From contig CAWJLA010000001.1 of NCBI GenBank assembly GCA_963843605.1, forward strand, positions 1,302,001-1,366,000: DNA of 64,000 nt, written 5' to 3'. The notes under the pieces are model-generated. The model saw only the letters and a program-made list of their open reading frames with translations. It had not been told where the DNA came from and ran no database searches. Origin of the DNA: FEN-1297 sp963843605. GTDB taxonomy: Bacteria; Bacteroidota; Ignavibacteria; Ignavibacteriales; Ignavibacteriaceae. Made by a program: the position numbers and the translations under genes. The first letter of the stretch is position 1; every line of letters starts with the position of its first letter. Shown in pieces: positions 28,467-36,351 of the stretch.

Positions 28467-30128
28467 TTAAACACCGGCCAAATATTCATGAACAAGTTTA
28501 ATGGCCATTGCACCTTCGCCGACTGCAGAAGCTACCCTATTCATCGCACCGGCTCTTACATCACCTGCGCAGAAAATTCCCGGGATACATGTTTCCAGAA
28601 GAAAAGGATCCCGCTCAAGTTTCCAAACCTTTTTGAAGTTTTCACATTTAATTAAGTCTCTACCTGTTTCAATAAAACCTTTTGAGTCCTTAAAAATATT
28701 TAATTTAAACCAATCCGTAGCCGGCCTTGCACCTATAAAAATAAACAGCGCTCCTGCTTCGACGGTTCTCAGTTCGCCTGTCTCGATATTCTTTAAAGAT
28801 ATATGTTCCAGTCTGTTTTTTCCAGTTGTTTCAACAACAACGGAATTACCAATAACCGAGATGTTATTTGTTTTATTTATCTGATCAATCAAATATCTTG
28901 ACATAGTAGAATCGAGAGAAGTCTTCCTTATTACAATAAAGACTTTTTTAGCAAAACCGGAAAGATACATTGCGGCCTGTCCGGCGGAGTTTCCTCCCCC
29001 AACAATAAAAACATTTTTATCTTTGCACGAATGAGCTTCTGCAGTAGCAGAGCCGTAATAAACTCCTGCTCCGGTCAGGTCGTTTATTCCCTTAGCATCG
29101 AGTGTCTTATAATCAACCCCGGTGGATATTATGACTGTGTGTGCTTTAATTTCCGGTCCGTTTGAAAGAGACAGAATTTTATAATTGTCTTTTGTATTTA
29201 TATCGATAACCTGACAGGGTGAGAGAAGTTCAACTCCAAATCTGGAAGCCTGTGTTAACGCTCTCCTTGTAAGATCGGCTCCGGATAATCCCGACGGGAA
29301 CCCGAGATAATTTTCAATTCTTGAACTTGTACCGGCCTGTCCTCCCGGCGCTCTCTTTTCTATCATGAGTGTTTTCAAGCCTTCAGTACCTCCGTAGACC
29401 GCTGCAGCCAGACCTGCCGGTCCGGCACCGATAATAACCACATCGTACATTTCTTCTTTTGCAAATGAGTTCAATCCGATTTTTTCCGCTATTTCAATAT
29501 CGGCGGGGCATTTAAATAAAACACCATCCTCAAATAAAACTGCCGGTAATTCGCCGGTTTCGATTTTGTAAATATTTACTAATTCGGCTGCTTCTTGATT
29601 CAATTCAACATCAAACCACTTATAAGGAATTAAATTTCCCGTAAGAAAATCCTTTATTCTATGAGACACAGGGGACCATTGGTAGCCGATGATTTTTATT
29701 CCGGCAAATTCGGGAACAAAACTGTTCTGCCAGTCTTCAAGAAGGTCGGTTATTACGGGATAAAGTTTTTCTTCCGGAGGATTCCACGGTTTAAGAAGAT
29801 AATAATCCAGCCTTAATGTATTAATTGCTTTTATAGCAGCTTCAATATCCGAATAAGCAGTTAACAGTACTTTTTTCGCTTCCGGGAAGACTTCCATTGC
29901 TTTTTCCATAAAAGTAGTGCCTTCCATTTCAGGCATCCGCTGGTCGGAAATGAAAAGTGCAACGGTTTCATTTTTTAATTTCAGTTCTTTAACTGCTTCG
30001 AGAGCCTCCGAAGCCGATTCTATTGCGAGTACTCTGTACTCCTCACGGAATTTATTCCGGACATCTCTCTGGATAGCTCTCAGCACCTGAAAGTCATCAT
30101 CAATAATTATTATGAACGGAAGTTTCAT
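28467..30128 (-). CDS. Response regulator fused to thioredoxin reductase-like flavoprotein
   Basis: 553 residues. Residues 1-130 are a receiver domain: acidic pair DDD (10-12), phosphoacceptor Asp62 in LFISDQRMPE, Thr90 and Lys113 in LLKPW. Residues about 140-220 look like a thioredoxin/glutaredoxin-fold linker with YQWSPVSHRIKDF where a CPxC would be, so no redox pair. From 230 on it is a flavoprotein: FAD motif IIGAGPAGLAAA (232-243), GGQAGTSSRIENYLGFP, NADPH motif VGGGNSAGQAA and FAD-end GIFCAGDVRAGA. The usual CxxC active site is replaced by YYGSATAEA (357-365). It overlaps the histidine kinase gene by 29 bp, so it is that kinase's partner. Confidence 0.88.
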   Translation of the reverse strand: MKLPFIIIIDDDFQVLRAIQRDVRNKFREEYRVLAIESASEALEAVKELKLKNETVALFISDQRMPEMEGTTFMEKAMEVFPEAKKVLLTAYSDIEAAIKAINTLRLDYYLLKPWNPPEEKLYPVITDLLEDWQNSFVPEFAGIKIIGYQWSPVSHRIKDFLTGNLIPYKWFDVELNQEAAELVNIYKIETGELPAVLFEDGVLFKCPADIEIAEKIGLNSFAKEEMYDVVIIGAGPAGLAAAVYGGTEGLKTLMIEKRAPGGQAGTSSRIENYLGFPSGLSGADLTRRALTQASRFGVELLSPCQVIDINTKDNYKILSLSNGPEIKAHTVIISTGVDYKTLDAKGINDLTGAGVYYGSATAEAHSCKDKNVFIVGGGNSAGQAAMYLSGFAKKVFIVIRKTSLDSTMSRYLIDQINKTNNISVIGNSVVVETTGKNRLEHISLKNIETGELRTVEAGALFIFIGARPATDWFKLNIFKDSKGFIETGRDLIKCENFKKVWKLERDPFLLETCIPGIFCAGDVRAGAMNRVASAVGEGAMAIKLVHEYLAGV

Positions 30129-31563
30129 CTTTTTTTTCTTTTGTTGATAGATGTTGAGAAACCGGAAGACTTATAATAAACTCGGTTTTACCTATTACCG
30201 AGTTAACATTTACTTCCCCGCTATGTCTTTCGATTACGTTCTTTACAATATCAAGTCCTATCCCGGTTCCTTCTCCTACTTTCTTTGTCGTAAAAAAAGG
30301 ATCAAATATGCGGGATAAAATTTCTTTAGGGATACCTGCTCCGTTGTCTGTAATCCGCACCGTTATGTTTTTTTTATCGCATACCGTTTCGATTACAATT
30401 TCGCCGTTTTGCGGCACCGCGTAAATAGCATTATCAATAATATTTGTCCAGACCTGGTTCAATTCTCCGATATAAACTTCAACTTCGGGCAAATCATCGC
30501 AGAAAATTTTTTTAACCGTAATTTTTTTCTCGCGTATTTTATATCCGAGAAGTATGAGAGTATCTTCTATATCCTTGTGAATATCTGTATAAAAAAGATC
30601 GCCGGATCTATCCATATGAACATGAGATTTAATAGCGCCTACCAGCATTGTAATACGTCCGGATGCGTCTTCTAGGTCTTTTAATATCCGGTTGGATGTG
30701 AGTAAATTTTCAAGCCAGTCAAGTATATTTTGAAACGCTTCGTTTCCGGTATCGGTTTTGATTATTTCCAGATCATCGGATGAAATTCCTGTCTCGGTAA
30801 ATGTTTCGGCTATTTCGTTCCGACTGTTTAAACCTCTTTCACTGAGCCACGCATTCAGTTCGTCTTCTTTTTGTATGCGTTGAAGCGGAGTGAGTTTAGC
30901 TTTAACCGTGCTGTTAATTTCTTTATCATGCATTGTTTCCCTGATTTTTCGGATTAACAGGGGATTTATATTATGCTTCAACAGTCCTTCCGTAAGCTCT
31001 AAGTTAAGTTTCAGTCTTTTACCCAATTCTTCGGATATCCTGTCGATTGCAGCTGCGGGATTGTTCATTTCATGGGCAATTCCTGCCGCAAGTTTACCTA
31101 AAGCGCTTACTTTTTCCTGCTGCATTTGTGTTGTTGCAAAAACTCTTGCTCTTTCAGTCATATAGCCTATTAAGCGCTGGATAAAATCGGGATTCAGCTG
31201 TTCAAGCTCATGAAAATGATTTTTATGAATCTTAAGCAAACGGACTTTTCCAACTGCGTATGAAGTGCCGGGAGTTGTCCGCATTCTAGAATACGGAAGC
31301 AGACCGCTTAAACCGCCGGAAAGACTGCTATTTTCGAAGTTAAAGTAATAAACCAGTCTTCCGTTTATATTCATATAAAAATAAATTTTACCCTCCAAGA
31401 TGATCGACATTTCATCAATAATATCGCCTGTCTTGAAAATAATATCTCCGTCTTCATATTCTTTATAAACCGAATGCGCTAAAATCCAATTGAGATGTTC
31501 GTCGGGAAGATTCTGCAGCGCAATAATTTTTTTTAATTCTTCTATAGATACTAACCGGTTCAT
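30100..31563 (-). CDS. Sensor histidine kinase with cyclic-nucleotide-binding domain
   Basis: 487 residues, no membrane segment. Residues about 20-125 form a cNMP-binding fold (YEDGDIIFKTGDIIDEMSII, YAVGKVRLLKIHKNHF), without an obvious full phosphate-binding arginine motif, so ligand binding is uncertain. The kinase core follows: H box AAGIAHEMNNPAA with His164, N box ELNQVWTNIIDNAIYAV, G1 ITDNGAGIP and G2 GEGTGIGLDIVKNVIE. A good AAGGA site lies before ATG 31563. It overlaps the response-regulator flavoprotein gene by 29 bp, so the two are a coupled two-component pair. The output would be flavoprotein activity rather than transcription, since no DNA-binding domain is present. Confidence 0.9.
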   Translation of the reverse strand: MNRLVSIEELKKIIALQNLPDEHLNWILAHSVYKEYEDGDIIFKTGDIIDEMSIILEGKIYFYMNINGRLVYYFNFENSSLSGGLSGLLPYSRMRTTPGTSYAVGKVRLLKIHKNHFHELEQLNPDFIQRLIGYMTERARVFATTQMQQEKVSALGKLAAGIAHEMNNPAAAIDRISEELGKRLKLNLELTEGLLKHNINPLLIRKIRETMHDKEINSTVKAKLTPLQRIQKEDELNAWLSERGLNSRNEIAETFTETGISSDDLEIIKTDTGNEAFQNILDWLENLLTSNRILKDLEDASGRITMLVGAIKSHVHMDRSGDLFYTDIHKDIEDTLILLGYKIREKKITVKKIFCDDLPEVEVYIGELNQVWTNIIDNAIYAVPQNGEIVIETVCDKKNITVRITDNGAGIPKEILSRIFDPFFTTKKVGEGTGIGLDIVKNVIERHSGEVNVNSVIGKTEFIISLPVSQHLSTKEKKDETSVHNNY

Positions 31564-32206
31564 ATCAATTCCTTAAACGAATTCGTTTTATAAATAACCG
31601 AACAAATGGAATATAAAATCTTTTTATCCGAACAAAATAAGGTATGCAATTACAGCGCTTACGGCGAAATGTTTTAATTTAACCGATTGTATAAGATATT
31701 TATGTGCCCGGGATAACATTAATATGCCGTAAACATTATTTAATGGAATTTTTAATGGCCTAATTTAAGCAGAGCTTATGGTTGCTATAAAAATTACAGA
31801 TAACTTTTAAATTTCCGAATTTATAGTAAAACAAAAACCAGTAGTGCCTTAATATTTTTTATTTATCGTAGTGAGCGGACCCAATGCTGGTAGGTGGAGT
31901 CGAACTATAACTTTTTCTATACTATTCCCTCGACTCCGCTCAGGATGACAAGATATATTAAAATTAAATATTTAAATTATTACACTATTAAAAACTCAGT
32001 TAACCGGGTTTTTAATGGGTATGGTAGGATCCCATCTGCTGCCGGGGATTTTGTTCATTTCATTTAATTAGCTTTATATTAATTCTTGCCTTATCGATTT
32101 TAAAATAAAAAAAAACGGTCTACTCATCGATCTCATTCATGATCCCGACTGTTGTCGAGATTTCGCTCATTCCATTCGCTCAACTTGATAATACTTCTGC
32201 CCTTGT
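31564..32206. other. Long intergenic spacer with a hairpin and no genes
   Basis: About 640 bp, AT-rich, upstream of the histidine kinase and next to the tRNA-derived repeat. It holds an imperfect hairpin near 31987-32014 (TTAAAAACTC with GGGTTTTTAA) and a GC-richer stretch near 31940 (CTCGACTCCGCTCAGGATGA) of the kind often seen in dispersed intergenic repeats. No frame above 40 codons with a protein-like text and no tRNA was found. It must contain the kinase promoter. Confidence 0.55.
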
Positions 32207-32298
32207 CACTATTTAAAATAATAAAACCGGTCTTCTGACCGGTTTTATTATTTTAGTAGCGGGGGCAGTCCGCCGCGGCGGATTGAACCTACAACCTT
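32207..32298 (-). repeat. Direct repeat copy A: partial tRNA-fMet 3' half plus its terminator
   Basis: Copy A matches copy B (32575-32655): the shared 32207-32268 piece has one difference (terminator loop TTCT against TTTT), and the 15-nt TGAACCTACAACCTT is shared exactly at 32284-32298. Between them copy A carries a 14-bp perfect palindrome TCCGCCGCGGCGGA (32269-32282) in place of the tRNA T-arm bases. The repeat thus covers the tRNA from the anticodon loop to its 3' end and the terminator. It looks like an attachment-site remnant or a tandem duplication, and its palindrome breaks the T arm so it cannot be a working tRNA. Confidence 0.85.
32217..32252 (-). terminator. Duplicated terminator hairpin
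   Basis: 16-bp perfect stem (32217-32232 with 32237-32252), loop TTCT, an A/T-rich lower stem giving U-rich flanks in both transcripts. It follows the GIY-YIG gene in the minus direction and is a copy of the tRNA terminator at 32585-32620. Confidence 0.75.
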
Positions 32299-32302
32299 AG
32301 AG

Positions 32303-32554
32303 TTATTTTTCCTCTAAAATTCTTATTAAATATTCTCTACCGGCTCCTGTTTTTAACCACCTCTCTCTTTTTAATGCTCCGGTTTTGGTGTCATGTTCCT
32401 CTTTATATATTAATTTCCAATCGGTTCCGCGTTTTGTCCAAAAGGATAATGACTTATCGTTATGTTGTTTTAATCGTAGTTCTAAATCTTCCGTAATACC
32501 GGTGTACTTTAATCCTTCTTTACTTTTTATTACATATACGAAATAGTTTTTCAT
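32303..32554 (-). CDS. GIY-YIG nuclease, small URI type
   Basis: 83 residues, a single GIY-YIG domain: FVYVIKSKEGLKYTGITEDL (GIY/YIG-equivalent V-Y-V and Y-T-G motifs), catalytic Arg in LELRLKQHN, and Glu in KEEHDTKTGALKRERWLKTG. This is the small UPF0213/YhbQ-like class found in many copies in bacteria; some act on nicked or replication-fork DNA, most are uncharacterised. The gene fills the 276-bp interval between two tRNA-derived direct repeats, and its stop codon lies at the edge of the remnant repeat. A mobile origin is suggested by the setting. Confidence 0.88.
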   Translation of the reverse strand: MKNYFVYVIKSKEGLKYTGITEDLELRLKQHNDKSLSFWTKRGTDWKLIYKEEHDTKTGALKRERWLKTGAGREYLIRILEEK

Positions 32555-32574
32555 AATATCAATCCGGCCCTGAA

Positions 32575-32697
<123 letters not shown>

Positions 32698-32815
32698 GTG
32701 TTTTTAATTTTTAGAGAACAAATATAAGTAATCGTACCGCCTATGTCAAATTTCAGAATATTAATAGGTTTAAAGCCGCAAAGGATTGAAGAACGGGTAT
32801 ATAATTTTAATTCCC

Positions 32816-33085
32816 CTACCCGTCAATGTTGTTAAAACTGGATATCATCCCGTCAACAACCTGTGAGCGCGCGTGTATCTCATTCAGTTTCTGAATGATC
32901 TTAAGAATCCCCTGCCTTTTTTCTTCAATGCTCTCCTGAACAAAACTGCTTACTTCGGGGAGATTACATTGTTCCAGCATGCTTTCATAAAATCTCACAA
33001 TAGCGGCTTCTTTTCGCAATGCCTCGTTAAGCATTGCGCAGGTATTCTTACAAGCGTGCATACATTTTACTTCGTTTTCTTTCAC
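32816..33085 (-). CDS. Small Cys/helix protein at the end of the 2-oxoacid oxidoreductase operon
   Basis: 89 residues, start ATG 33085 (MKENEVKCMHACKNTC). It has Cys at 8, 12 and 16 (spacing four), then long amphipathic helices MLNEALRKEAAIVRFYESML and QESIEEKRQGILKIIQKLNE. It resembles the two-helix ferritin-like or DUF2383-type small proteins only in outline; I do not recognise a named family. It lies 46 bp after the KorC-type gene in the same direction, with a short palindrome in the gap, so it is probably part of the operon. A regulatory, metal- or redox-related role is possible. Confidence 0.6.
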   Translation of the reverse strand: MKENEVKCMHACKNTCAMLNEALRKEAAIVRFYESMLEQCNLPEVSSFVQESIEEKRQGILKIIQKLNEIHARSQVVDGMISSFNNIDG

Positions 33086-33102
33086 GATTTACCTCGCTTC
33101 CA

Positions 33103-33121
33103 ACCTGCCTGGCCGGCAGGC
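33103..33121. repeat. Short GC-rich palindrome, copy 1
   Basis: AACCTGCCTGGCCGGCAGGC lies in the AT-rich 46-bp gap between the small Cys protein gene and the KorC gene. Its 13-bp core CCTGGCCGGCAGG recurs at 34593-34605. It forms a weak hairpin and stands out by GC content from its surroundings. Confidence 0.7.
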
Positions 33122-33130
33122 ATTTTGAAT

Positions 33131-33700
33131 TTATTTATCTATCAAACTATGTTCGTATTCTTTTGCTATCTTGCTGCCTATTGCAATTGCCTGTTCGTTC
33201 ACCGGGATCAAATGATGATGCCTTTCCGGCAGAACCTTCTTTAACGCTTTTATAATATTTTCTACTTTAACAACCGGACGCTTTTCCAAAAAAGCTCCGA
33301 TAAAGATCATATTTGCAACCTGCTTTTTATTAAGCTTCTGCGCCTCTTCATTTGCCGGCATTGCAATGATCTCAATATCCGTTCTTGTCGGCGGGTTTAA
33401 AATCGTCGATTGCTCATACATTAAAAGTCCGCCGGGCTTTACGCTGTGTTCAAACTTATCCATCGAAGGCTGATTTAAAAGAATAGCCGTATCGAACCTG
33501 GATATAATCGGCGAACTGATTCTTTCCGAAGATACAATCGCTATACAGTTAGCCGTTCCTCCGCGCATTTCGGGACCATAAGAAGGCATCCAGCTGACTT
33601 CTTTATTTTCAATCATTGCGGCGTACGCTATAATTTGTCCCATCGACAAAATTCCCTGTCCGCCGAACCCTGCAAAAATGATTTCGTGTTCTTTTTGCAT
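33131..33700 (-). CDS. 2-oxoacid:ferredoxin oxidoreductase, gamma subunit
   Basis: 189 residues, the gamma-type (POR_N gamma) subunit: IIFAGFGGQGILSMGQII near the start, MPSYGPEMRGGTANC (about 41-55), SSPIISRFDTAILLNQPSMD and MIFIGAFLEKRPV are the family landmarks. It is part of the cytoplasmic enzyme that links thiamine-diphosphate-dependent oxidative decarboxylation of 2-oxoacids (2-oxoglutarate or branched chain) to ferredoxin reduction. It follows the beta subunit gene by about 77 bp in the same direction. The subunit naming Kor/Vor is not decided by sequence here. Confidence 0.9.
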   Translation of the reverse strand: MQKEHEIIFAGFGGQGILSMGQIIAYAAMIENKEVSWMPSYGPEMRGGTANCIAIVSSERISSPIISRFDTAILLNQPSMDKFEHSVKPGGLLMYEQSTILNPPTRTDIEIIAMPANEEAQKLNKKQVANMIFIGAFLEKRPVVKVENIIKALKKVLPERHHHLIPVNEQAIAIGSKIAKEYEHSLIDK

Positions 33701-33777
33701 TTTTCAATTCCTTTTTTTAGATAATCCATCCATGAAGGATCTAAAATCCTTTAATACTTTTACTAACCGGAATAATT

Positions 33778-34563
33778 TTACTTGCCTGGTACTTTTATAT
33801 CACCGAGAGGATACATCGGGAACATATTTTCCTCAAGCCATTTATTGCTTTCAACCGGCGTCATCTTCCAGCCGGAAGGGCAATTTGAAACAACTTCGAT
33901 AAATGATGTACCTCGATTTAATTTTTGATTGTCGAATGATTTTTCAATCGCTTTTTTCAGCTTTCTTACCGCGGAAGCAGAGTGAACCGACTGCCTTGTA
34001 ACATAATATGCCCCGGGCAGCTGAGCTATCATTTCGGTTATTTTTATGGGAAAACCTGCCATTTGCGCGTCACGGCCGTAAGGAGTTGTGGAGGTAACCT
34101 GTCCAACCAGAGTAGTCGGAGCCATTTGTCCGCCCGTCATACCGTAAATGGCATTATTTATAAAGACCATTAATATATTTTCGCCGCGGTTAACAGTATG
34201 TATAGTTTCGGCCGTACCTATTGCTGCGAGATCACCGTCGCCCTGATATGAAAAGACAAATTTGTCGGGATGTATTCTTTTAATACCGGTTGCAACCGCG
34301 CTGGCTCTTCCGTGAGCAGCTTCCTGCATATCAATGTTCATATAGTTGTAAGCGAATACTGAACATCCTACGGGAGCAACACCTATAGTTTTATCCTGAA
34401 TGTTTTTTTCGGCAACTACTTCCATTAGTAACCTGTGAACAACGCTGTGTCCGCATCCGGGGCAATAATGGAATGGTGTGTCCGTCAGAGTATCAGGTTT
34501 TTCAAAAACCAGCTCATATCCGTTTAAAGTCCCTTTTTCCGGGCTCATAATTTCAGTTTCCAT
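33778..34563 (-). CDS. 2-oxoacid:ferredoxin oxidoreductase, beta (thiamine diphosphate) subunit
   Basis: 261 residues from ATG 34563, chosen over a GTG two codons upstream because AGAGG sits 5 nt before this ATG. Thiamine diphosphate motif GDG (about residue 102-104 in YQGDGDLAAIG) to NN in VFINNAIYGMTGGQ. CPGCGHSVVHR is at about 32-42 and VAPVGCSVFAYN near 60-72, the Fe-S/substrate loops of the family. It lies 9 bp after the alpha gene's stop. It pairs with the alpha subunit to make the active site. Confidence 0.93.
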   Translation of the reverse strand: METEIMSPEKGTLNGYELVFEKPDTLTDTPFHYCPGCGHSVVHRLLMEVVAEKNIQDKTIGVAPVGCSVFAYNYMNIDMQEAAHGRASAVATGIKRIHPDKFVFSYQGDGDLAAIGTAETIHTVNRGENILMVFINNAIYGMTGGQMAPTTLVGQVTSTTPYGRDAQMAGFPIKITEMIAQLPGAYYVTRQSVHSASAVRKLKKAIEKSFDNQKLNRGTSFIEVVSNCPSGWKMTPVESNKWLEENMFPMYPLGDIKVPGK

Positions 34564-34572
34564 TTTCACCTC

Positions 34573-35688
34573 TCAATATTTACTTATTTCGGCCTGGCCG
34601 GCAGGTTGTTTTAATTTTTCTGCGATTGCTTCCAGTTCTTTAAGAACTTCTTCGGGATCCGGTATCATTCCGCCCATACGTCCTTTGAAGAACACGGGGC
34701 ATTTACCGTTCACCGAAAGTCTGACGTCCTCAACCATCTGGCCGGCGTTCATCTCAACAACAAGTAAAAATTCTACCTTATCCGCTAATTCGGAAACAGC
34801 CTTTGTCGGAAACGGATAAAGAGTGATTGGTCTGAGCAAGCCTACCTTAATCCCCATCTCCCTTGCCAGGTCTACTGTCTTTTGACAAATTCTTGCCGAT
34901 AGCCCGTAAGCTACGAGTGCAATTTCTGCATCTTCCAGACCAATCGTCTCAAATCTAACTTCATTCTGTATTAGCGCATACTTTTCCTGAAGTTGGATAT
35001 TTATCCCCTCCATTTTTTCCGGCTCAATAAAGAGAGAAGTAATAATATTCCGATCTCTATCGGCCGGCTTTCCTACGGTCGCCCATGGTTTTTCTGTTTT
35101 GGCAAGAGAGCCTTCTTCGGGTAAAACGACTTTTTCCATCATCTGGCCCAAAGCACCGTCCGCCAAAATCATTACCGGAGTCCTGTATTTTTCGGCTAAA
35201 TGAAAAGCATCAAATACAAAATCCGCCATTTCCTGAACCGAAGCCGGAGCGAGTACTATCAGATGATAATCTCCGTGTCCGCCTCCTTTTGTTGCCTGAA
35301 AATAATCTCCCTGTGAGGGCTGGATTGTTCCCAGCCCGGGACCTCCTCTGTTTACATTTACCAATAAACACGGTAATTGAGCGGAAGCAATGTACGAGAT
35401 ACCTTCCTGCATGAGACTAATACCCGGGCTCGACGATGATGTCATAACCCTTCCGCCTGCACCTGCGGCACCGTAAATCATGTTTATCGCCGCAACTTCA
35501 CTTTCGGCCTGTAAAACAATACCGTGGCGGTTGGGTACTTCGCGGGTCAAATACTCCAATACTTCTGATTGGGGAGTAATAGGATAACCGAAATACGCAT
35601 CGATATCCGCGCGTATTGCAGCTTCAGCTAATGCTTCATTACCCTTCATTAAACGGGCTTCGCCGTTCGATTTGTTATTTTGTGCCAT
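34573..35688 (-). CDS. 2-oxoacid:ferredoxin oxidoreductase, alpha subunit
   Basis: 371 residues. The N-terminal pyruvate/2-oxoacid:ferredoxin oxidoreductase alpha domain shows GNEALAEAAIRADIDAYFGY, PITPQSEVLEYL, AESEVAAINMIYGAAGAGGR, MTSSSSPGISLMQEGISY and GGPGLGTIQPSQGDY. The C-terminal domain II (about 250-360) has VRFETIGLEDAEIALVAYGL and KVGLLRPITLYPFP. The end QPAGQAEISKY is encoded by a GC-rich palindromic repeat (34591-34608) shared with the intergenic copy at 33103, so the last 11 residues look recently added. Good length for Vor/Kor alpha. Gene order delta-alpha-beta-gamma is complete. Confidence 0.93.
   Translation of the reverse strand: MAQNNKSNGEARLMKGNEALAEAAIRADIDAYFGYPITPQSEVLEYLTREVPNRHGIVLQAESEVAAINMIYGAAGAGGRVMTSSSSPGISLMQEGISYIASAQLPCLLVNVNRGGPGLGTIQPSQGDYFQATKGGGHGDYHLIVLAPASVQEMADFVFDAFHLAEKYRTPVMILADGALGQMMEKVVLPEEGSLAKTEKPWATVGKPADRDRNIITSLFIEPEKMEGINIQLQEKYALIQNEVRFETIGLEDAEIALVAYGLSARICQKTVDLAREMGIKVGLLRPITLYPFPTKAVSELADKVEFLLVVEMNAGQMVEDVRLSVNGKCPVFFKGRMGGMIPDPEEVLKELEAIAEKLKQPAGQAEISKY
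34591..34608. repeat. Short GC-rich palindrome, copy 2, inside the alpha-subunit gene end
   Basis: GGCCTGGCCGGCAGGTTG shares the 13-bp core CCTGGCCGGCAGG with 33103-33121. On the minus strand it encodes the QPAGQAE part of the alpha-subunit C-terminus. Confidence 0.65.
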
Positions 35689-35740
35689 TAAAAATCCGAT
35701 TATTTTAAGATAATTTACGAATAACGGGAATTGAGTGTAA

Positions 35741-35977
35741 TTATACGGCTTTTTTAATTGCTGACTTCGGCTGCCTGTAGACAGTTATTGCCACATCAGG
35801 ACAAACAAGCGCACAATTCATGCATCCGGTACAATTATCCTGTATTAATTCGGCAAATCTGTAACCCTTTATATTGATCTTACTTGATAAGCCGAGACTT
35901 TCCTGCGGACATGCAGCAATGCAAAGTTCACAGCCTTTGCAGATGTCCTTTTCGATAATTACGGTTCCCTTTATCAT
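35741..35977 (-). CDS. 2-oxoacid:ferredoxin oxidoreductase, delta (2x4Fe-4S) subunit
   Basis: 78 residues, a two-cluster ferredoxin. Cluster ligand motifs are CKGCELCIAACP (15-26) and CTGCMNCALVCP (about 49-60), i.e. CxxCxxCxxxCP twice. It should move electrons from the alpha/beta active site to soluble ferredoxin. It is the first gene of the minus-strand four-subunit operon, 52 bp before the alpha gene. The 5' neighbour region is the 375-bp spacer to the alpha-2-macroglobulin gene, which must contain the operon promoter. Confidence 0.93.
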   Translation of the reverse strand: MIKGTVIIEKDICKGCELCIAACPQESLGLSSKINIKGYRFAELIQDNCTGCMNCALVCPDVAITVYRQPKSAIKKAV

Positions 35978-36351
35978 ATTATTATTTCTTAAATTTTTAT
36001 TTATTTCATTTGATTATTGAATGACAACTTATATGCCAAACATCAAAAAACGGCATTATATGTCATTCTGGTATGTTGCTTATCATATTTAAGAAGAGGC
36101 ATTAATAGATTCTTCCTATTTTCGAGAAGTGCAAATAATTTAAATATTTACTGTTAGGGGGAATTGTTGATGGGAGCTATGAAAAAAGACCATGCTAAAG
36201 GCAATCGTAAATACATCGACGGGGATAATTATAACACTGAGTTTCACTGAGTACGCACAGAGTTCAACTGAGAAAAATTTTTTGTGAAACTCTGTGATTT
36301 TAACGTACAATTACATGATCGAATACCGCTTTCCCCAGACTTAATTTATTA
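35978..36351. other. Intergenic spacer with a hairpin-forming repeat
   Basis: The spacer contains a 9-bp inverted repeat CACAGAGTT (36256-36264) / AACTCTGTG (36288-36296), and reads of the phrase CACTGAG / CAACTGAG near it. Such CACAGAG-type stretches are often dispersed in genomes of this phylum. A 26-codon frame from ATG near 36171 overlaps it but has no other support. The operon promoter for the delta subunit gene must lie here too. Confidence 0.5.

Noticed and set aside
31880..31930. tRNA-like T-arm text GGTGGAGTCGAACTATAAC
   Set aside because: No matching D, anticodon or acceptor arms could be drawn around it.
32269..32298. A second tRNA gene at the copy A repeat
   Set aside because: The T arm is interrupted by a 14-bp palindrome and the 5' half of the tRNA is missing, so it cannot fold into a cloverleaf.
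36171..36252. A 26-codon frame starting MGAMKKDHAKGNRKY
   Set aside because: It runs into the hairpin repeat and has no conserved partner or downstream gene; too short to support.
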